Shown here piece after piece: positions 26,457-35,592 of a DNA stretch of 49,666 nt. Numbering within the stretch: the first letter of the stretch is position 1; every line of letters begins with the position of its first letter. The translations under genes were made by a program, and so were the position numbers. Origin of the DNA: Methanobrevibacter sp. (GTDB lineage Archaea > Methanobacteriota > Methanobacteria > Methanobacteriales > Methanobacteriaceae); the NCBI RefSeq assembly GCF_030539555.1, contig NZ_JAUNXX010000008.1, positions 1 to 49,666 on the forward strand. Direction: 5' to 3'. The notes under the pieces are model-generated. The model had not been told where the DNA came from and did no database searches. It saw nothing but the letters and a program-made list of their open reading frames with translations.

Positions 26457-28808
26457 TTGAATAAAAAAATAGAACTGTCAATGTTTTTGATGCTGGTTCT
26501 CTTTTTTTCAATTAGTGCAGTTCAAGCAAATGAAATCAATACAACTGATTCTCAAACATTGAATTTGGATGAAGATATTCATATTCAACTTGAAAATACA
26601 ACTCCATTTGAGAAATTGGAATCTGTCGATTCAAATAATTTATCCGCCAATAACGATTATGCAATTTTAAACGATAATAACAAAAATCAAACAGAAATAA
26701 AATCACCGACAACCGGAATATATCTGAACGGGTGTTTTAATGTAATCCTAAAAGATGCAAATGCAAACACAACATTGCCTAATAAGCCTGTTAACTTTAT
26801 CATAAATAATGTTAATTACAGTGCCGTTACGGATAATGACGGTTTGGCTAGCATTAAATTAAATCTAAAACCGGGCAATTATAAGGTAACAGCATATTTT
26901 GCAGGTGATGACATTTATGATGCCAGCGATAACCTGACATCAACGGTTAAAATAATTCCAACAATCAAGACAAAAAACATATCCAAATATTATAAAGGAA
27001 GCACAAAATACGTTGCAACCTTTTTAGATAGTTGGGGAAAAGTTTTAACAAATACTCTGGTTAAAGTCACAGTCAACGGCAAAGCATACAGCAAGAAAAC
27101 CAATAATAAAGGCGTTGTAAGTATGCCGGTGAATCTTAAGCCGGGCACCTATAAAGTCATTTCCACCAATCCTATCACAGGATATAAGATAACCACCACA
27201 GTTAAAATATTGTCCACAATCAATTCGAAAAATCTCAATAAGGTCTTGGGAGATAATAGGAAATTTGTTGCAAAATTTTTAAAAAGCAATGGAAAGGCTT
27301 TGAATAACCAATATGTTAAACTCAAAATCAACGGTAAGATTTACAATGTCAAAACAAACTTCAAAGGTCAGGCAGTTCTCTCATTTAATAATTTCAAACA
27401 GGGCATATACAAAGTAATTTCATATAATAAGGATGGGTTATCAAAAACTAACACTGTTAAACTTTTCAACATCGCAAACACTAAACTGACTTCTCATTTT
27501 TATACAATTTTACCAACAGATAAAAATAAGGAAATCAAGATTGAATTGTCCACTAGTTTGGGGGGTAATTCAAATTCTGGGAAAATCATCAAAATAAAAA
27601 TTAATGGAAAAACTTATTATAGGAAAACAGATGGTGATGGTGTTGCACATCTTAATGTGGCATCATTTAAAAAAGGTTATTATGCTGTTGAATATGATTT
27701 TGATGGAAATAAATTTTTCAAGCCATCAAAAGCAAAAAATTTTGTCACAATACTTGATGGCACAAAAACATCATTTGTAGTTAAAAGCACAACCAAATTC
27801 GGTTATGGTGCAGGCACACAATTGAAAGTAGCTTTCATGGCAGGTGGTGTCCCTTTAGCTAAAAGGACTATGACCTTAAGTATTGCGGGTAAAAACTATA
27901 CTAGAATTACGGATGATAAGGGAATTGTATTCATACCCATCAACCAAAAGATCGGCAAGTACAATGTAGTCTGTAAAACATACAAGCAATATAAAATTGA
28001 TGGCAATTCAAAATCTTTCCAAATAACAGTCTTCAAAAGAAGCCTTCCTAAACTTGCTTGGAAAAGCGGAAGTGTATATAAGGACTATTCACAATTTTTC
28101 AAAGTATTGTTAACAGATTCCAAGGGAAAAGGCATTAATGGCGGAAATATTGTGCTGTCAATTGATTCCAATAATCGCTTTGCAAAAACATCATCGAATG
28201 GATATGCCGGATTCAGAACTAGCGTTGCAATAGGCAAATACAAGGTTTCATTTAAATTCACGGGCAATAACGAGTATCTTCCATGCTCTGCATCTAAATA
28301 CATTAATGTTAAGCTTTCCAAGTTTGGTGCAGGTCTAAATGAAGCAAAAGGTGCTTCTTCAAGCGCATATCTCTACTCATCCAGCCATTGTCCTGTGAAC
28401 AATGCAAAAATTAAAGCATTGGTAAAATCATTGACCCGTGGCTTAACAGATAAGATAGACAAAGCGAAATCTTTGTTTAATTATGTGAGGGACAATGTAA
28501 GCTATAGCTATTACTATGACTCTAAACTTGGAGCAGTGGGAGCACTAAACGCTAAAACAGGTAACTGCGTTGACCAAGCACACTTACTGGTCTCAATGTA
28601 TCGGACAGCTGGTTTTAAAGCAAGATATGTACATGGAACATGTTTATTTGCCGACGGCATTTTCGGGCATGTCTGGACTCAGGTCTTAATAGGCAATACC
28701 TGGGTTTGCGGAGACCCGATTAATCATAAAAACTCTTTGGGAAAAGTGTTATACTGGAATACAAATTCTTATAAGTTAAATGGCAGATATGCAAGTCTTC
28801 CATTTTAA
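26457..28808 (+). CDS. Surface protein with Ig-like repeats and C-terminal transglutaminase-like domain
   Basis: 783 residues. Signal peptide at 1-24 (MFLMLVLFFSISAVQA). A linker is followed by about six Ig-like/Big repeats of 75-95 residues (about 82-620), each with the pattern NGK-Y-KTDxxGxAxxxxxxxKPGxYKV. The C-terminal domain (about 640-783) is transglutaminase-like with an apparent catalytic triad C704 (GNCVDQAHLLVSMYR), H738 (GHVWTQV) and D753 (CGDPIN). This C-H-D arrangement is shared with pseudomurein endoisopeptidases (peptidase family C71), so wall cleavage or cross-linking is plausible. TTG start after AAGAGG. No C-terminal anchor or pseudomurein-binding repeats are evident. Confidence 0.82.
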   Translation: MNKKIELSMFLMLVLFFSISAVQANEINTTDSQTLNLDEDIHIQLENTTPFEKLESVDSNNLSANNDYAILNDNNKNQTEIKSPTTGIYLNGCFNVILKDANANTTLPNKPVNFIINNVNYSAVTDNDGLASIKLNLKPGNYKVTAYFAGDDIYDASDNLTSTVKIIPTIKTKNISKYYKGSTKYVATFLDSWGKVLTNTLVKVTVNGKAYSKKTNNKGVVSMPVNLKPGTYKVISTNPITGYKITTTVKILSTINSKNLNKVLGDNRKFVAKFLKSNGKALNNQYVKLKINGKIYNVKTNFKGQAVLSFNNFKQGIYKVISYNKDGLSKTNTVKLFNIANTKLTSHFYTILPTDKNKEIKIELSTSLGGNSNSGKIIKIKINGKTYYRKTDGDGVAHLNVASFKKGYYAVEYDFDGNKFFKPSKAKNFVTILDGTKTSFVVKSTTKFGYGAGTQLKVAFMAGGVPLAKRTMTLSIAGKNYTRITDDKGIVFIPINQKIGKYNVVCKTYKQYKIDGNSKSFQITVFKRSLPKLAWKSGSVYKDYSQFFKVLLTDSKGKGINGGNIVLSIDSNNRFAKTSSNGYAGFRTSVAIGKYKVSFKFTGNNEYLPCSASKYINVKLSKFGAGLNEAKGASSSAYLYSSSHCPVNNAKIKALVKSLTRGLTDKIDKAKSLFNYVRDNVSYSYYYDSKLGAVGALNAKTGNCVDQAHLLVSMYRTAGFKARYVHGTCLFADGIFGHVWTQVLIGNTWVCGDPINHKNSLGKVLYWNTNSYKLNGRYASLPF

Positions 28809-28963
28809 TTCTATTTTTTTTATTTTAATTTTTTCATTAACATTTATTTTTTACATAAATTTCAAATTTAAACAAAACTTTAATAAGTAATGGTTACCAT
28901 ATTTATTAATGTTATATTTATTAACAAATTATTTAATCAAAATTATTAAGGAGCGTAATTTTT

Positions 28964-29701
28964 ATGGCTATAGATAACGGAGATTTTGTTAGAGTAAACT
29001 TTACTGGTAAAGTTAAAGAAACTGATGAAGTATTTGATACTACTTATGATGAAATTGCACAGGAAGCAGGTATTTTTGAAGAAAATAAAACTTACAAACC
29101 AATCCCTATTGTAGTTGGTGGAAACCATTTATTACCTGCAATCGAAGAAGCTATTAAAGGATTAGAAGCTGGAGAAACCAAACATATTGAAGTAGATTCC
29201 GACAATGCTTTCGGTCCACGCAATCCTAAATTAATTCAATTAGTACCAATCAAAGAATTCAGAAAACAAGGCATGAATCCTGTTCCTGGTATGAGAATCA
29301 ACTCTGAAGGAACCACAGGTAAAATATTAACCGTAAACGGCGGAAGAGTAAAAGTTGATTTCAACCACGAATTGGCAGGAAAAGACTTGATTTATGATGT
29401 TGAAGTATGTGAAGTCATTGAAGATGATGAAGAAAAAATCAAAAGTATGATTGAGTTACACTACTCAAATCCTAATGTGGACATTGATAAAACCGAAATC
29501 GACATAGTTGATGGCGTTGCAAACATCAAATTGGATGAAATGGCTAAATTCGACCAGCAATCTTACATGGACGTTACTTTTGCAAGATTCAGAATAGCTA
29601 AAGACATCTGGGACAACATCGAAGACATTACCAAAGTTAATTTCGTAGATGAATTCGAAAAAAGAGAAGAATCTTCAGATGATGAAGAAGATGAAGAATA
29701 G
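28964..29701 (+). CDS. FKBP-type peptidyl-prolyl cis-trans isomerase, long archaeal form
   Basis: A cytoplasmic prolyl isomerase/chaperone of the SlyD-like archaeal class: FVRVNFTGKVKETDEVFDTT, VVGGNHLLPAIEEAIKGLEAGE, the insert-in-flap segment (HIEVDSDNAFGPRNPKLIQLV, then GMRINSEGT) and VKVDFNHELAGKDLIYDVEV. A C-terminal extension of about 95 residues (from about 150) ends in a very acidic tail (EEFEKREESSDDEEDEE-like). 245 residues suits the long archaeal form. Strong AAGGAG before the ATG. Confidence 0.93.
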   Translation: MAIDNGDFVRVNFTGKVKETDEVFDTTYDEIAQEAGIFEENKTYKPIPIVVGGNHLLPAIEEAIKGLEAGETKHIEVDSDNAFGPRNPKLIQLVPIKEFRKQGMNPVPGMRINSEGTTGKILTVNGGRVKVDFNHELAGKDLIYDVEVCEVIEDDEEKIKSMIELHYSNPNVDIDKTEIDIVDGVANIKLDEMAKFDQQSYMDVTFARFRIAKDIWDNIEDITKVNFVDEFEKREESSDDEEDEE

Positions 29702-29792
29702 AATTTTCACATGAGTTATTTTTAAAATAACTCCATTACTTACTTTTTTTTTAAACAATATTTTAAATACTATTTCTGATAAACTCTCATTC

Positions 29793-30368
29793 ATGTTAGA
29801 ACTTGATGAATTATTGGCTATTTTTAATGAAGAAAAAACACTGACGATGGATGAGGAGGCTGCCTTAACTTGCAATTATTATTCTCAGGAAGCACAAAAG
29901 ATTACTTGTGAACTTAACAATAAATATCATGATTTCGATGAAATTCGCGAATTATTTTCTAAATTGATAGGTAAGCAGGTTAGTGATGATTTTAGAGTTT
30001 TCCCTCCTTTCACAACAGATTTTGGAAAGAATATACATCTTGGAAAGAATGTTTTCATCAATTCAGGCTGCAGATTCCAGGACCAGGGAGGAATATATAT
30101 TGGCGATAATGTGCTGGTTGGCCATAATGTTGTTTTGGCAACTCTGAATCATGATGAAAACCCTAAAAAAAGAGGTAATTTAATCCCTGCACCTATAAAA
30201 ATAGGCAATGATGTGTGGATTGGATCCAATGTCACTATTCTTTCAGGAGTTACAATTGGAGAGGGGGCCATTGTTGCGGCAGGGGCTGTTGTTACAAAAA
30301 ATGTTGCGGAAAATACCGTCGTTGGTGGTGTTCCCGCACGCTACATCAGAGATATCAGAATGGATTAG
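29793..30368 (+). CDS. Hexapeptide-repeat O-acetyltransferase (LacA/Maa type)
   Basis: A 191-residue left-handed beta-helix acetyltransferase using acetyl-CoA. It opens with the LacA/Maa helical domain ([20 protein letters not shown]), then [27 protein letters not shown] and the catalytic His in TLNHDENP (about 118), and ends with [21 protein letters not shown] and [13 protein letters not shown]. No SD precedes the ATG, and a TATA-like AT run is about 25-30 bases upstream, so the mRNA may be leaderless. The acceptor sugar is unknown. It ends overlapping the convergent fumarase gene. Confidence 0.87.
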   Translation: MLELDELLAIFNEEKTLTMDEEAALTCNYYSQEAQKITCELNNKYHDFDEIRELFSKLIGKQVSDDFRVFPPFTTDFGKNIHLGKNVFINSGCRFQDQGGIYIGDNVLVGHNVVLATLNHDENPKKRGNLIPAPIKIGNDVWIGSNVTILSGVTIGEGAIVAAGAVVTKNVAENTVVGGVPARYIRDIRMD

Positions 30369-30856
30369 ATTTTTTCTCCTTTGTGAATTGCTACAATTCC
30401 GGGGATTCTGTCCACATTCAGTCTGAACATGGCTTCCATGCCTTCATGTTCGAATAGAACACATTCCTTTTTTAATACTTTGCTTGTAAGCAGTGCCGCT
30501 ACTGGAGGGGTTATGACAAAAATGGAATTGTTTTCATCAAGGTGTTTGGCGGTTTCATCACTCAGCATCCCTTTTCCAATATGGATTTTAACGCCATTTT
30601 TACTTAAGCAGGGTATTGTAGATTCTATTTCTTCCTTATTGCTTGTTGTTGGTGCAATTCCGGCATCACTAAATGCTGTATGCATAATTGCGCTGCCTTT
30701 TAAATCGAAAGGAACCTCATTATTCTCAATTAACTCAACTAATTGTGGAAGGGCGGCATCACGGCCTGTATAAATGGTTCCGGAAATGGTTATTTGCTGG
30801 CCCACATTAAGATTATCTAAATCGGCATCGGAAATTGGTGTAGTTAGATTTATCAT
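30365..30856 (-). CDS. Class I fumarate hydratase, beta subunit
   Basis: The C-terminal-domain subunit of the two-part [4Fe-4S] fumarase that interconverts malate and fumarate. 163 residues: [64 protein letters not shown] and [13 protein letters not shown]. In most relatives the segment after GTIYT reads RDAAHKR; here it is RDAALPQ. The alpha subunit is elsewhere. Divergent from korD across a 135-base promoter region. Confidence 0.9.
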   Translation of the reverse strand: MINLTTPISDADLDNLNVGQQITISGTIYTGRDAALPQLVELIENNEVPFDLKGSAIMHTAFSDAGIAPTTSNKEEIESTIPCLSKNGVKIHIGKGMLSDETAKHLDENNSIFVITPPVAALLTSKVLKKECVLFEHEGMEAMFRLNVDRIPGIVAIHKGEKI

Positions 30857-30934
30857 AATTATTATTTTATTTTAATTTTTTATAAGTTTTTTAATTTATC
30901 ACGATTTTTCATAAGATATTTAAATGTTTATTAA

Positions 30935-30944
30935 CATATATAAT
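30935..30944 (+). promoter_or_regulatory. Probable korDABC promoter
   Basis: CATATATAAT about 50 bases before the korD TTG, with AT-rich flanks, would place the start near 30966. An opposite-facing TTTAAATA near 30918-30925 would serve the fumarase gene. Confidence 0.4.
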
Positions 30945-30991
30945 TAATATTCTATATTTATTTATGATAAATATATTAGGAGATTTTAAAA

Positions 30992-31255
30992 TTGATTATT
31001 ATTGATGAAAATTTATGTAAAGGATGTCATCTTTGCTTATTCATGTGCTATAAGAATGTATATGCAATATCTCCTGAAACTAATAAAAAAGGAGTCCAGT
31101 TACCTTTTGTTAAGTTTGAAGAGAGATGTACAAAATGCGGCACTTGTGAGATTGCATGTCCTGATCAGGCTATTACAGTAGATTTACCAGAGAATTGGTG
31201 GATGAAAGAAGACAATGATGTTAACTTTAATCCTAATTTTACAAAGGAGAAATAA
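30992..31255 (+). CDS. korD: 2-oxoglutarate:ferredoxin oxidoreductase, delta subunit
   Basis: An 87-residue 2[4Fe-4S] ferredoxin-like subunit: CKGCHLCLFMCYKN and CTKCGTCEIACPDQAI. TTG start behind AGGAGAT. First gene of a tight korD-A-B-C run (2-10 base gaps) followed by sucC. The cluster motifs and gene order identify Kor rather than pyruvate or 2-ketoisovalerate enzymes; substrate inferred from linkage to sucC. Confidence 0.93.
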   Translation: MIIIDENLCKGCHLCLFMCYKNVYAISPETNKKGVQLPFVKFEERCTKCGTCEIACPDQAITVDLPENWWMKEDNDVNFNPNFTKEK

Positions 31256-31257
31256 AC

Positions 31258-32379
31258 ATGGCGGAAGAATTTTTTATTCAAGGAAATGAAGCATGCGCTA
31301 AAGGAGCAATAGCTGCAGGCTGCAGATTTTTTGCAGGATATCCTATCACTCCATCCACAGAAATTGCAGAAACTTTAGCAAGAGAATTGCCAAAGGTCGG
31401 AGGTTCATTTGTTCAAATGGAAGATGAAATTGCTTCTGCTGGCGCTATCATAGGTGGCTCTTGGGGAGGAGCTAAATCAATGACTGCAACATCCGGACCG
31501 GGTATTTCATTAATGCAGGAAAATATAGGTTATGCATTCATGAGCGAAACTCCAATTGTTGTCGTTGATGTTCAAAGGGGTTCCCCTTCTACTGCCCAAC
31601 CAACCATGGCTGCACAAGGTGATATGATGCAGGCTCGTTGGGGATCTCATGGGGATTATGAACCGATTGCATTGTCTCCATCAAGCGTCCAGGAATTCTT
31701 TGATTTCACAATAAAGGCTTTTAATTTGGCTGAAGAATACAGGGTGCCTGTTTTTGTCATGGCTGATGAAGTTATAGGTCATATGAGAGAAAAGATAGTT
31801 GTGGAAGATAATATTGAAATTGTTCCAAGAAAAAGACCTGAAAAATCAGATGACTATCTGCCGTTTGAAAATGTTGAAAATGGAACAACTCCTATGCCTG
31901 CATTCGGTGACGGTTTTAACATACATGTAACAGGGCTCACTCACGATGAAAGAGGTTATCCTGACACCAACAATCCTGAAACTCATGATAAACTTATTCA
32001 GAGAATTTGTGATAAGATCTTAAACAATAAAGATAAAATCTGCTCTGTAAAATCCGAAAAATGTGAAGATGCAGATATCATTATCGTTTCTTATGGTGCA
32101 CCGGTAAGATCTGTTGTTGAAGCGGTTAACAGAACAGATAAAAAAGTCGGCTATATTAAAATTGATACTCCATGGCCGTTCCCTGATGAACAGATTGCAG
32201 AAATTACAAAGAATGCCGGCGATATACTTGTTGTTGAAATGAATTTAGGTCAGATGTATTATGAAGTTGACCGTGTTTGTAAAAGAAACTCAAATGTTCA
32301 TTTGATGGGAGTTATCGGAGGATTATTACCTACTCCTGATGAAATAGTGGAACAGATTGATAGGATAGGAGGAAACTAA
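31258..32379 (+). CDS. korA: 2-oxoglutarate:ferredoxin oxidoreductase, alpha subunit
   Basis: Reductively carboxylates succinyl-CoA to 2-oxoglutarate with the other Kor subunits. 373 residues with the Pyr-domain features GNEACAKGAIAAGCRFFAGYPITPSTEI, MEDEIASAGAIIGGSWGGAKSMTATSGPGISLM, VVDVQRGSPSTAQPT and a C-terminal domain IIVSYGAPVRSVVEAV. SD AAGGAG. Gaps of 2 bases or less to its neighbours. Confidence 0.95.
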   Translation: MAEEFFIQGNEACAKGAIAAGCRFFAGYPITPSTEIAETLARELPKVGGSFVQMEDEIASAGAIIGGSWGGAKSMTATSGPGISLMQENIGYAFMSETPIVVVDVQRGSPSTAQPTMAAQGDMMQARWGSHGDYEPIALSPSSVQEFFDFTIKAFNLAEEYRVPVFVMADEVIGHMREKIVVEDNIEIVPRKRPEKSDDYLPFENVENGTTPMPAFGDGFNIHVTGLTHDERGYPDTNNPETHDKLIQRICDKILNNKDKICSVKSEKCEDADIIIVSYGAPVRSVVEAVNRTDKKVGYIKIDTPWPFPDEQIAEITKNAGDILVVEMNLGQMYYEVDRVCKRNSNVHLMGVIGGLLPTPDEIVEQIDRIGGN

Positions 32380-32380
32380 A

Positions 32381-33244
32381 ATGACTGAACAAAAACAAAA
32401 TAGATTTCTCCCTTATTTAAGAGAAGACAGATTGCCTCACATATTCTGTCCGGGATGTGGAAATGGAGCCATTATCAATGCATTTCTGGCTGCAATGGAA
32501 AAGGCTGAAATGGATTTTGATAATATTGCAATGGTTTCTGGAATCGGATGTTCTTCAAGAATTCCAGGATATCTGAAATGCGATTCTCTCCATACTACTC
32601 ATGGAAGGGCATTAAGTTTTGCAACCGGTCTCAAAACAGCAAATAAAGACTTGGATGTGGTTGTATTTACTGGTGATGGTGATGCAGCATCCATAGGGGG
32701 CAATCATTTAATTCATGCAGCTAGAAGAAACATTAACCTTACTGTAATATGTATCAATAATAATATTTATGGTATGACTGGTGGTCAAATCAGCCCTACA
32801 TCTCCTAAAGGCAGTTTTGGAACAACTGCACCATATGGTAATCAGGATACTCCATTCAATTTAGCAGAACTTGTTGCCGCAGCAGGTGCAACTTACTCTG
32901 CAAGATGGACTACTGTTCAAATGGAAAACCTTGTTTTATCCATTAAGGACGGATTAAAAAACCCTGGGTTTTCATTTATTGAAGTTGCAACTCAATGCCC
33001 AACTTACTTCGGCCGTAAGAACAAATTGAAAACACCTACTGCAATGGCAGCCGTTATGAAAGCGAACACTGTCTTCAAATCTGCTGCAGATAGGATGAGA
33101 CCAAAAGAATTGGAAGGAAAAATTGTAGTTGGTGAATTTGCAAATACTCAAAAAAGCGAATTCACAGAAAACATTGATAAAATTAGTGTAGAGAAATCTG
33201 GTAAGAAAACTCTTATCAATTCTGCATATGAAGCGGAGTTATAG
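32381..33244 (+). CDS. korB: 2-oxoglutarate:ferredoxin oxidoreductase, beta subunit
   Basis: The thiamine-diphosphate-binding subunit. Features are FCPGCGNGAIINAFL (residues 22-36), GIGCSSRIPGYLKC, HGRALSFATGLKTAN, the TPP motif GDGDAASIGGNHLIHAARRN with NNNIYGMTGGQISPTSP, and CPTYFGRKN. 287 residues is normal. The SD lies in the end of korA. Confidence 0.95.
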   Translation: MTEQKQNRFLPYLREDRLPHIFCPGCGNGAIINAFLAAMEKAEMDFDNIAMVSGIGCSSRIPGYLKCDSLHTTHGRALSFATGLKTANKDLDVVVFTGDGDAASIGGNHLIHAARRNINLTVICINNNIYGMTGGQISPTSPKGSFGTTAPYGNQDTPFNLAELVAAAGATYSARWTTVQMENLVLSIKDGLKNPGFSFIEVATQCPTYFGRKNKLKTPTAMAAVMKANTVFKSAADRMRPKELEGKIVVGEFANTQKSEFTENIDKISVEKSGKKTLINSAYEAEL

Positions 33245-33253
33245 GTGGATAAA

Positions 33254-33802
33254 ATGAGAACTGAAATTAGAATTTGTGGATTTGGAGGTCAGGGAATTAT
33301 TCTTGCAGGTATTATCTTAGGTAAATCTGCAAGCCTTTTTGATAATAAGGAAGCTGTTCAAACCCAATCATATGGTCCTGAAGCTCGTGGGGGAGCTTCT
33401 AAATGTGAAGTTGTTATAAGTGACAGTGAAGTTGATTATCCGAAGGTTCAAAGTCCAGATATTTTGGTGGCCATGTCCAACGAAGCTTTAATGAAATATA
33501 TTGTGGATTTAAAGGATGAAGGAATATTGATTGTTGATCCCGGAACAACCGATGTTGAGGATGTTAGGGAATTTATCGATGAGCATAATATTAAAGTTTA
33601 TGAGGCTCCTGCAACCAAAACAGCTACTGATGAGATTGGATTAAAAATCGTAGCCAATATTGTTATGGTCGGAGCTATTACAAAAATTACTAAAGTTATA
33701 TCTAAAGAAGCGGCTATTAAAGCTATTGAAGTTAGTGTTCCTAAAGGAACCGAAGAAAAAAATATTGCTGCTTTTGAGGCAGGATATGCTTTAGCGGAAT
33801 AG
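33254..33802 (+). CDS. korC: 2-oxoglutarate:ferredoxin oxidoreductase, gamma subunit
   Basis: About 182 residues. Family opening EIRICGFGGQGIILAGIILG, then QTQSYGPEARGGASKCEVVIS and IANIVMVGAI-type helix. The ATG at 33254 follows AGGTGGAT; the in-frame GTG at 33245 lies in that site. It completes the Kor complex, with sucC following after 8 bases. Confidence 0.94.
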   Translation: MRTEIRICGFGGQGIILAGIILGKSASLFDNKEAVQTQSYGPEARGGASKCEVVISDSEVDYPKVQSPDILVAMSNEALMKYIVDLKDEGILIVDPGTTDVEDVREFIDEHNIKVYEAPATKTATDEIGLKIVANIVMVGAITKITKVISKEAAIKAIEVSVPKGTEEKNIAAFEAGYALAE

Positions 33803-33810
33803 GTGTTATA

Positions 33811-34929
33811 ATGAGATTTTTTGAAAATGTAGCTAAACAGATTTTTAATCAGGAAGGCATTCCAATATTGGAAGGGCATGTTGCATACTCTCCGGAAGAG
33901 GCGATGACTATTTCTTCTGAGATGGATGTTCCTGTTGTTATCAAAGCGCAAGTTTTAACCGGTGGTAGAGGTAAAGCCGGAGGTGTTAAATTTGCAGACA
34001 ATCCTGGTGAAGCCTTAAAAGTTGCTGATGAAATTTTAGGAATGGAAATTAAAGGTGAAAAGGTAAAACATCTTTTAATTGAAGAAAAGGCCGAAATTCT
34101 CAACGAATTTTTTGTAACAGTATCTGTTGATAGGGGTGCTAGAAGACCTGTAATTTTGGCAAGTAAGGAAGGTGGGGTTGAAATTGAAAACCTTGCAAAA
34201 ACCAACCCTGAAAAAATTATCAAATACTATCCAAACCCATTACTTGAATTTTTACCGTATGAAGCACGTGAAATTGCACGTAAAATGGGTGTTTCGTCTG
34301 AATTGATCTCTCCGATGGGAGACATGATCTGGAAATTGTACAATGTATTCACTAAATATGATGCCGATACTGCTGAGATAAATCCATTGGTTTTAACTCC
34401 TAACGGATTAGTTGCGGCTGATGCTAAAATGGTTGTCGAAAACGATTCTCTATTCAGACATCAGGATTTGGTTGACAGACTTCATTATAAGAAAAAAGCT
34501 GTTGACTTTGTACAACTGGATGGTGACATTGCTGTAATCGGTAACGGTGCAGGTTTGACTTTAACTGCAATGGACATGATCAAGCTTAACGGCGGAGAAC
34601 CGGCAACATTCTTGGATATCGGTGGTGGAGCTTCAGAGCACATTATCAATCAGGCTTTAAACATTGTATTGAACTATGACCCTGTTAAGGTGGTATTTTT
34701 AAATGTTTTAGGAGGTATCACTAAAGCAGATGATGTTGCTCGTGGAGTAATCAAAGCTTTGGAACAAGCTGACCGTAAAGTGCATATTGTTATCAGATTG
34801 ACCGGAACCAATGAGGAAGAAGGTCAAAGGCTTTTGGAAGAGGCTGGAATTCCATTTGAAACCTCAATGGAAAAGGCTGCTCTCAAGGCTGTTGAACTTT
34901 GTGAAGAGTTGAAAGCTGAAGGGAAGTAA
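33811..34929 (+). CDS. sucC: Succinate-CoA ligase (ADP-forming), beta subunit
   Basis: Makes succinyl-CoA for Kor in the reductive direction. 372 residues with the ATP-grasp domain (VPVVIKAQVLTGGRGKAGGVKFA, NEFFVTVSVDRGARRPV and AEINPLVLTPNGLVAADAK) and the C-terminal flavodoxin-like domain (GNGAGLTLTAMDMI, LDIGGGAS, VFLNVLGGITKADDVA). SD AGGTG. Last enzyme gene in the kor operon; the alpha subunit sucD is not here. Confidence 0.95.
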   Translation: MRFFENVAKQIFNQEGIPILEGHVAYSPEEAMTISSEMDVPVVIKAQVLTGGRGKAGGVKFADNPGEALKVADEILGMEIKGEKVKHLLIEEKAEILNEFFVTVSVDRGARRPVILASKEGGVEIENLAKTNPEKIIKYYPNPLLEFLPYEAREIARKMGVSSELISPMGDMIWKLYNVFTKYDADTAEINPLVLTPNGLVAADAKMVVENDSLFRHQDLVDRLHYKKKAVDFVQLDGDIAVIGNGAGLTLTAMDMIKLNGGEPATFLDIGGGASEHIINQALNIVLNYDPVKVVFLNVLGGITKADDVARGVIKALEQADRKVHIVIRLTGTNEEEGQRLLEEAGIPFETSMEKAALKAVELCEELKAEGK

Positions 34930-35592
34930 ATGAAGTTTTTTGCCATAAATGGGTCCCCAAGAAAAAATTGCAGCACTGCTCAGCTTCTTGATAAGTCCCT
35001 TGAGGGAGTAAGGTCTATCATTTCGGATGCTTCAACTGAAAGGATAGATTTATACGACTTTCCTTTTCACGGATGCATGAGCTGTTTTGCATGCAAACGA
35101 AAAAACGGGAAACATTACGGCAGATGCGCTCAAAAAGATGATTTAAAACCTATTCTGGAAAAGATTGTTGAAGCTGACGGTATTATATTGGGTTCTCCAA
35201 TCTATTTCAGTGATGTTACTGGAAATATGAGGTGTTTTCTGGAAAGATTCATGTTTCCGTTCACAGCTTATAGTAAAACAGAAACTGTTGAACATAAGAA
35301 AATGCCGATGGCTTACATTTACACAATGAATGCTTCTGAAGAGTTTTCTCATCAGATAGGTTATCATGATTTGCATGGTCACTTTGAGATGGCTTTAAGC
35401 ATGGTGTTCACTAAGCCTGAAAATCTCTATGTCTATGAAACATATCAGTTCAGGGATTATTCAAAGTATGTTTCAGACGCATTTGATGAAAAGGAGAGAA
35501 AACATATTAGAAAAACACGTTTTCCAAAAGATTTGGAGTCTGCATTTGAACTTGGCCGCAGTGTTGCTATTCGAGCAGGACAACTCGGCTGA
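34930..35592 (+). CDS. Flavodoxin-family NAD(P)H-dependent FMN reductase with Cys motif
   Basis: A 220-residue flavoprotein: FAINGSPRKNCSTAQLLD (FMN phosphate loop, residues 4-21), GCMSCFACKRKNGKHYGRCAQKDD (Cys spacing CxxCxxCx10C) and the ring-binding GSPIYFSDVTGNMRCFLERF. The cysteine set recalls iron-sulfur flavoproteins (Isf, CxxCxxCx4-7C) but the spacing is longer, so cluster binding is uncertain. The ATG begins right after the sucC stop. Its last 26 bases overlap the convergent taw1 gene. Confidence 0.85.
   Translation: MKFFAINGSPRKNCSTAQLLDKSLEGVRSIISDASTERIDLYDFPFHGCMSCFACKRKNGKHYGRCAQKDDLKPILEKIVEADGIILGSPIYFSDVTGNMRCFLERFMFPFTAYSKTETVEHKKMPMAYIYTMNASEEFSHQIGYHDLHGHFEMALSMVFTKPENLYVYETYQFRDYSKYVSDAFDEKERKHIRKTRFPKDLESAFELGRSVAIRAGQLG

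Noticed and set aside
28890..28900. Palindrome ATGGTTACCAT upstream of the FKBP gene
   Set aside because: Only 11 bases with a single centre base; could be an operator but chance is likely, and nothing else supports it.
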